Of a DNA stretch of 64,000 nucleotides, positions 61,445 to 64,000 are shown in pieces (the first letter of the stretch is position 1; each line of letters begins with the position of its first letter). Below the pieces are notes generated by a model, which did no database searches, was not told the origin of the DNA, and saw only the letters and a program-made list of their open reading frames with translations. This DNA comes from Pseudonocardia endophytica (GTDB taxonomy: Bacteria; Actinomycetota; Actinomycetes; Mycobacteriales; Pseudonocardiaceae). Location of the stretch: contig NZ_SMFZ01000001.1 of NCBI RefSeq assembly GCF_004339565.1, positions 3,534,001-3,598,000 of the forward strand, read 5' to 3'. Both the position numbers and the translations under genes were made by a program.

Positions 61445-62590
61445 TCAGCCCAGCACGTCGCGCAGGAAGCCGGTCACGTCCCGCTCGTAGCGGGACGGAT
61501 CGGCGTTCCAGCTCGCCGTGTGCTCGACGCCCGCGACCTCGACGTAGCGCAGCGGCCAGTCGAGTGCGTCGGCGGCCCTCGCGAGTGCCCGGCTGCCCGC
61601 CACCGGCACGGCCGTGTCGGCGTCGGAGTGCACGACGAGCGTCGGCGGACGGACCGCGGGCGGGTTGCGGACCAGGTCGAACCGGTCGACGTCGAAGCCG
61701 ATCCGCAGACCGGTGAACGCCAGCGCCGGCCCGACGAGCGGTGTCGGCAGGTGCCGGTTCGCCGCCTGCAGCCGCAGCGTCGAGCGCCAGTCCAGCAGCG
61801 GCGCGTCCCACACGACGGCGGCCACCCGGCGGGCCAGCCGCGAGCGGCCCAGGAACGCCCCGCCGATCGCCGCGCCCATCGACCACCCGAACAGCACGAC
61901 CCGACGGGCACCGCGGCCCAGCACGTACCGGACGGCCACCTCCAGGTCCTCCCACTCCGTGTCGCCGAGGTGGTACCGGCCGTCCGGAGCCTGCGGCGCA
62001 CCCGCGTCGTTGCGGTAGCTGATCACCAGCTGGGACAGCCCGGCCGCGTGCAGGGCGGGTGCGATCCGCAGCGCCTCGCGCCGTGAGCTGCCCCTCCCGT
62101 GCACGGCGACCACCCAGTCACCGCCGATGCCGTCGCCTCCCGGCGCGGGGATCTCCCACGCCGGGGCCGGACCCAGCGGGGTGCGGACGTCGACCTCGGT
62201 GAACGCCAGTCCCCTGACGGACGGGTCGGGATCGAACGGCCCGGCGTCGACGACGGCCGGCCCGGTCACCGGGCGCGGTCCGGACAGCCACGACCGCACG
62301 ACGTAGCCGCCGTCGGCCCCGACGACGTCCCCGAGCACGGCGAGCTGCTCCGTGCCGTCGTCCCCGACGGGTTGACGCAGACCCCACACGCCGGGCTGCG
62401 CGACGGCCCGGCTGCGGCGCACCGTCACGGCGTCACCCTGCGCGGAGATCACCCGCTCCGGGTACGCGACCCGCGGCCGCGGGCTGATCAACACCGTCGA
62501 GTAGTGCCAGCTCAGTGCCGTCCCCGCCGCGGTGGCCGTCGCCACCGTCCCGGCCAGCGTCCCGGTCAGCAACGCCCACGACCTCCGCAC
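61445..62590 (-). CDS. Alpha/beta hydrolase (secreted or membrane-anchored)
   Basis: 381 residues. A signal-like hydrophobic N-terminus (ALLTGTLAGTVATATAAGTA) is followed by the alpha/beta hydrolase core: oxyanion element VAVHGRGSS, nucleophile elbow GWSMGAA, Asp in VHSDADTAVP and His in GVEHTASWN. It may cleave an ester or peptide in the envelope. GTG 62590. The substrate is unknown. Confidence 0.85.
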   Translation of the reverse strand: MRRSWALLTGTLAGTVATATAAGTALSWHYSTVLISPRPRVAYPERVISAQGDAVTVRRSRAVAQPGVWGLRQPVGDDGTEQLAVLGDVVGADGGYVVRSWLSGPRPVTGPAVVDAGPFDPDPSVRGLAFTEVDVRTPLGPAPAWEIPAPGGDGIGGDWVVAVHGRGSSRREALRIAPALHAAGLSQLVISYRNDAGAPQAPDGRYHLGDTEWEDLEVAVRYVLGRGARRVVLFGWSMGAAIGGAFLGRSRLARRVAAVVWDAPLLDWRSTLRLQAANRHLPTPLVGPALAFTGLRIGFDVDRFDLVRNPPAVRPPTLVVHSDADTAVPVAGSRALARAADALDWPLRYVEVAGVEHTASWNADPSRYERDVTGFLRDVLG

Positions 62591-62802
62591 GCGGCCATCC
62601 TCCCCGCCGTCCGCGCCGGACCACCACCTGTCGTAACCCGACCGGGGTCAGGCGGAGCATTCAGCGCAACCGGTTGGGCCGATAGCGCGTTCACCGAGTT
62701 CGTTGCGACGGAGCGCAACCAGAGCGGCCATGATTCGTTACACATGCGGGTGCTCCCCACACCCCGACGCTCCCCGACGTCAATCCGAAGGACCGCAACC
62801 GC

Positions 62803-63099
62803 ATGGACACCTTCGCCCGCAACGCACTCCGGTTCTCGCTCGCCGGAGCCGGAGTCGTGGTGCTCGGCGCGAGCTACATCGGTCAGGCCTCGGCCGACGA
62901 GGCCGACAAGGCCGACGACGCACCGGAGACCGGCTCGTCGAACCTGATGACCGCCGACCCGACCGCAGCCGTACCGGACGCGACCTCGCTGGTCGCGCTG
63001 CCGACCGTGCCGGCGCCCCAGTACCTGCTCGCCCCGTCATCGCTCGACACGTTCGTGCTGCCCACCGTCTCGGACGCCGTCGCCCTCCCCGAGCTCTGA
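62803..63099 (+). CDS. Small secreted protein, array member 1
   Basis: 98 residues with a signal peptide of unusual conservation: MDTFARNALRFSLAGAGVVV (cleavage probably after GQASA at about residue 31). The mature part is about 65 residues, hydrophobic/Pro-rich (VALPTVPAPQYLLAPSSL), without cysteine or known domain. The leader upstream (62766-62802, with GACGCTCCCCGACGTCA) is nearly identical to that of the third member. Function unknown. Confidence 0.8.
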   Translation: MDTFARNALRFSLAGAGVVVLGASYIGQASADEADKADDAPETGSSNLMTADPTAAVPDATSLVALPTVPAPQYLLAPSSLDTFVLPTVSDAVALPEL

Positions 63100-63152
63100 G
63101 CCGGCTCCGCAGCCGTCGTCCTCGCTCCCCCGATCGTCCGGAGGACCCACGC

Positions 63153-63533
63153 ATGAACTCCTACGCACGCACAGCACTCCGCGTCTCGCTCGCCGGCGCA
63201 GGCGCCGCCGCACTCGGTGCCGGACTCGCCGGCCAGGCGTTCGCCGACGACGAGCCGACACCGAACACCGATCCGGCCGCGCTGCCCGACACGTCACAGG
63301 TGCAGGACAACTACGCGCCGCAGGGCGGCGACTCGGCCGACTTCACCGACGCGGACGAGACCGCGTCGCCGTTCCCGCAGTTCCCGGGCGGCGGCTCGTT
63401 CTCCCCGCTGCAGACGGTTCCCACTCCGCAGGGCCTGCTGGACACCGAGAACGTCCAGAACTTCCTGACGCCGGACGGCCAGGACATCGCGAAGGTCGTG
63501 TCGGACCCGCTGGCGCTGCAGCACGAGGGCTGA
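63153..63533 (+). CDS. Small secreted protein, array member 2
   Basis: 126 residues. The signal peptide (NSYARTALRVSLAGAGAAAL; cleavage probably after GQAFA) repeats that of members 1 and 3. The mature part is acidic and Pro/Gly-rich (DTSQVQDNYAPQGGDSADF) and ends QNFLTPDGQDIAKVV. GGAGGA precedes ATG 63153. No known domain. Confidence 0.8.
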   Translation: MNSYARTALRVSLAGAGAAALGAGLAGQAFADDEPTPNTDPAALPDTSQVQDNYAPQGGDSADFTDADETASPFPQFPGGGSFSPLQTVPTPQGLLDTENVQNFLTPDGQDIAKVVSDPLALQHEG

Positions 63534-63542
63534 ACATCTCGC

Positions 63543-63567
63543 CCGGGTGACGTCCTCGATCACCCGG
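63543..63567. terminator. Hairpin after secreted-protein gene 2
   Basis: CCGGGTGA (63543-63550) pairs with TCACCCGG (63560-63567) around a 9-base loop, 10 bases after the stop. A likely terminator. Confidence 0.6.
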
Positions 63568-63573
63568 AGCAGT

Positions 63574-63597
63574 ATCGTCACCGCTCCGAGTGACGAT
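63574..63597. promoter_or_regulatory. Inverted repeat upstream of secreted-protein gene 3
   Basis: ATCGTCAC (63574-63581) and GTGACGAT (63590-63597) are perfect complements around 8 bases, 109 bases before the ATG. Either a second terminator stem or an operator. Confidence 0.4.
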
Positions 63598-63705
63598 CCA
63601 GGCCCGAACGGCTCCAGTGAGGAACCGTCGTTGGTCCATCTCGTTGCTCTTTCCGGGGCTCCGGCCCCGAGACGCTCCCCGACGTCACACCGAAAGGCAC
63701 TACAC

Positions 63706-64000
63706 ATGGACACGTTCGCGAGGAACGCGCTGCGGCTGTCGCTCGCAGGCGCCGGTGTCGCCGTACTGGGCGCCGGCTTCGTCGGCCAGGCCTCCGCCGC
63801 CGAGCAGCCCGGCAGCGACCTGCTGAACAACCAGGTCCCCGACACGTCGAACGTCGAGTCGACCCTGACCGGCGCCGTGCCGTCCACCAGCGACAACACG
63901 ATGTCGCTCGGCGGCCAGAACGTGACCGGCGCCGTGCCGACGAAGGCCACCCCGACCGCGGCAACGCCCTCCTCGGACTCGCTGCCGTCGCTGGCCGACA
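63706..64000 (+). CDS. Small secreted protein, array member 3 (truncated by window end)
   Basis: The frame is open from ATG 63706 to base 64000, 98 codons seen. The signal peptide (MDTFARNALRLSLAGAGVAV) is nearly the same as in member 1, and cleavage is expected near GQASAAEQ. The mature part is Ser/Thr/Asn-rich (VESTLTGAVPSTSDN) with an internal repeat of TGAVP. The ATG and leader (GACGCTCCCCGACGTCA, 63670-63686) are copied from member 1. The end of the protein is outside the window. Confidence 0.75.
   Translation, partial: MDTFARNALRLSLAGAGVAVLGAGFVGQASAAEQPGSDLLNNQVPDTSNVESTLTGAVPSTSDNTMSLGGQNVTGAVPTKATPTAATPSSDSLPSLAD

Noticed and set aside
62662..62674. Fourth copy of the 12.5-kb repeat unit
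   Set aside because: Only 13 bases match the unit start; the dyad and end are absent. Recorded as a short match only.

Overview
The window is high-G+C actinobacterial DNA with many GTG starts, tightly packed genes and ATGA/GTGA/CTGA stop-start overlaps. The Ser/Thr-kinase and cell-division cluster at the right end (fhaA-fhaB-pstP-rodA-pbpA-pknA-pknB-trpG-crgA-PH protein-rhomboid-ppiA-CwsA-like, with tRNA-Leu beside fhaA) is the origin-proximal block of mycolic and pseudonocardial actinobacteria. An F420-type LLM oxidoreductase, two P450s, DUF5926 and DUF6474 proteins and a DtxR/IdeR-type iron box fit the same group. Pseudonocardiaceae (Pseudonocardia-like) is my best guess; genus is inference. 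No phage, insertion sequence or CRISPR array was found.

Left part (1-10.1 kb): a truncated septum-formation protein, a zincin, a phosphatase-pheA-unknown operon, a DUF2470 protein behind an iron box, small membrane proteins, a CPBP protease, an SDR, ferritin, DUF5926 and a P450. From 10.2 to 12.4 kb lie three consecutive roadblock-fold paralogues with a perfect CRP-type operator between the first and second, followed by a 92-bp-period repeat array. From 12.8 to 24.4 kb nearly everything is on the minus strand: a zinc-ribbon DUF4328 protein, a rhodanese, two sodium/carboxylate symporters each with a small or extended membrane partner, a LytTR response regulator, SppA, a LytS-type sensor kinase and an Fpg-type glycosylase. 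The kinase, regulator and transporters look like one carboxylate sensing and uptake system.

Middle part (24.4-47.9 kb): a cupin-like lipoprotein and P450 diverge from a MarR-MFS pair whose transporter carries three C-terminal beta-sandwich repeats. Then come ogt, msrA, an M50-like membrane protease, a gamma-glutamyltransferase, a TM0106-type nuclease, DUF6474, a flavoprotein disulfide reductase and a hotdog thioesterase. An adh-amidohydrolase-DUF59 operon resembles the accessory half of a propane monooxygenase cluster without the monooxygenase. Next are a methyltransferase, a MetE-like enzyme, LLM oxidoreductase, enoyl-CoA hydratase, IclR regulator and a uridine-kinase-like protein with a degenerate P-loop. 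Two kinds of dispersed palindromic element sit at gene ends here.

Right part (48-64 kb): the cell-envelope signalling cluster runs on the plus strand. PknA/PknB phosphorylate, PstP dephosphorylates, FhaA/FhaB read phosphothreonine, and RodA/PbpA build peptidoglycan. FhaA has an extreme Gln-Gly-Tyr repeat linker. The window ends in a tandem array of at least three small secreted proteins with near-identical signal peptides, the last running off the end.
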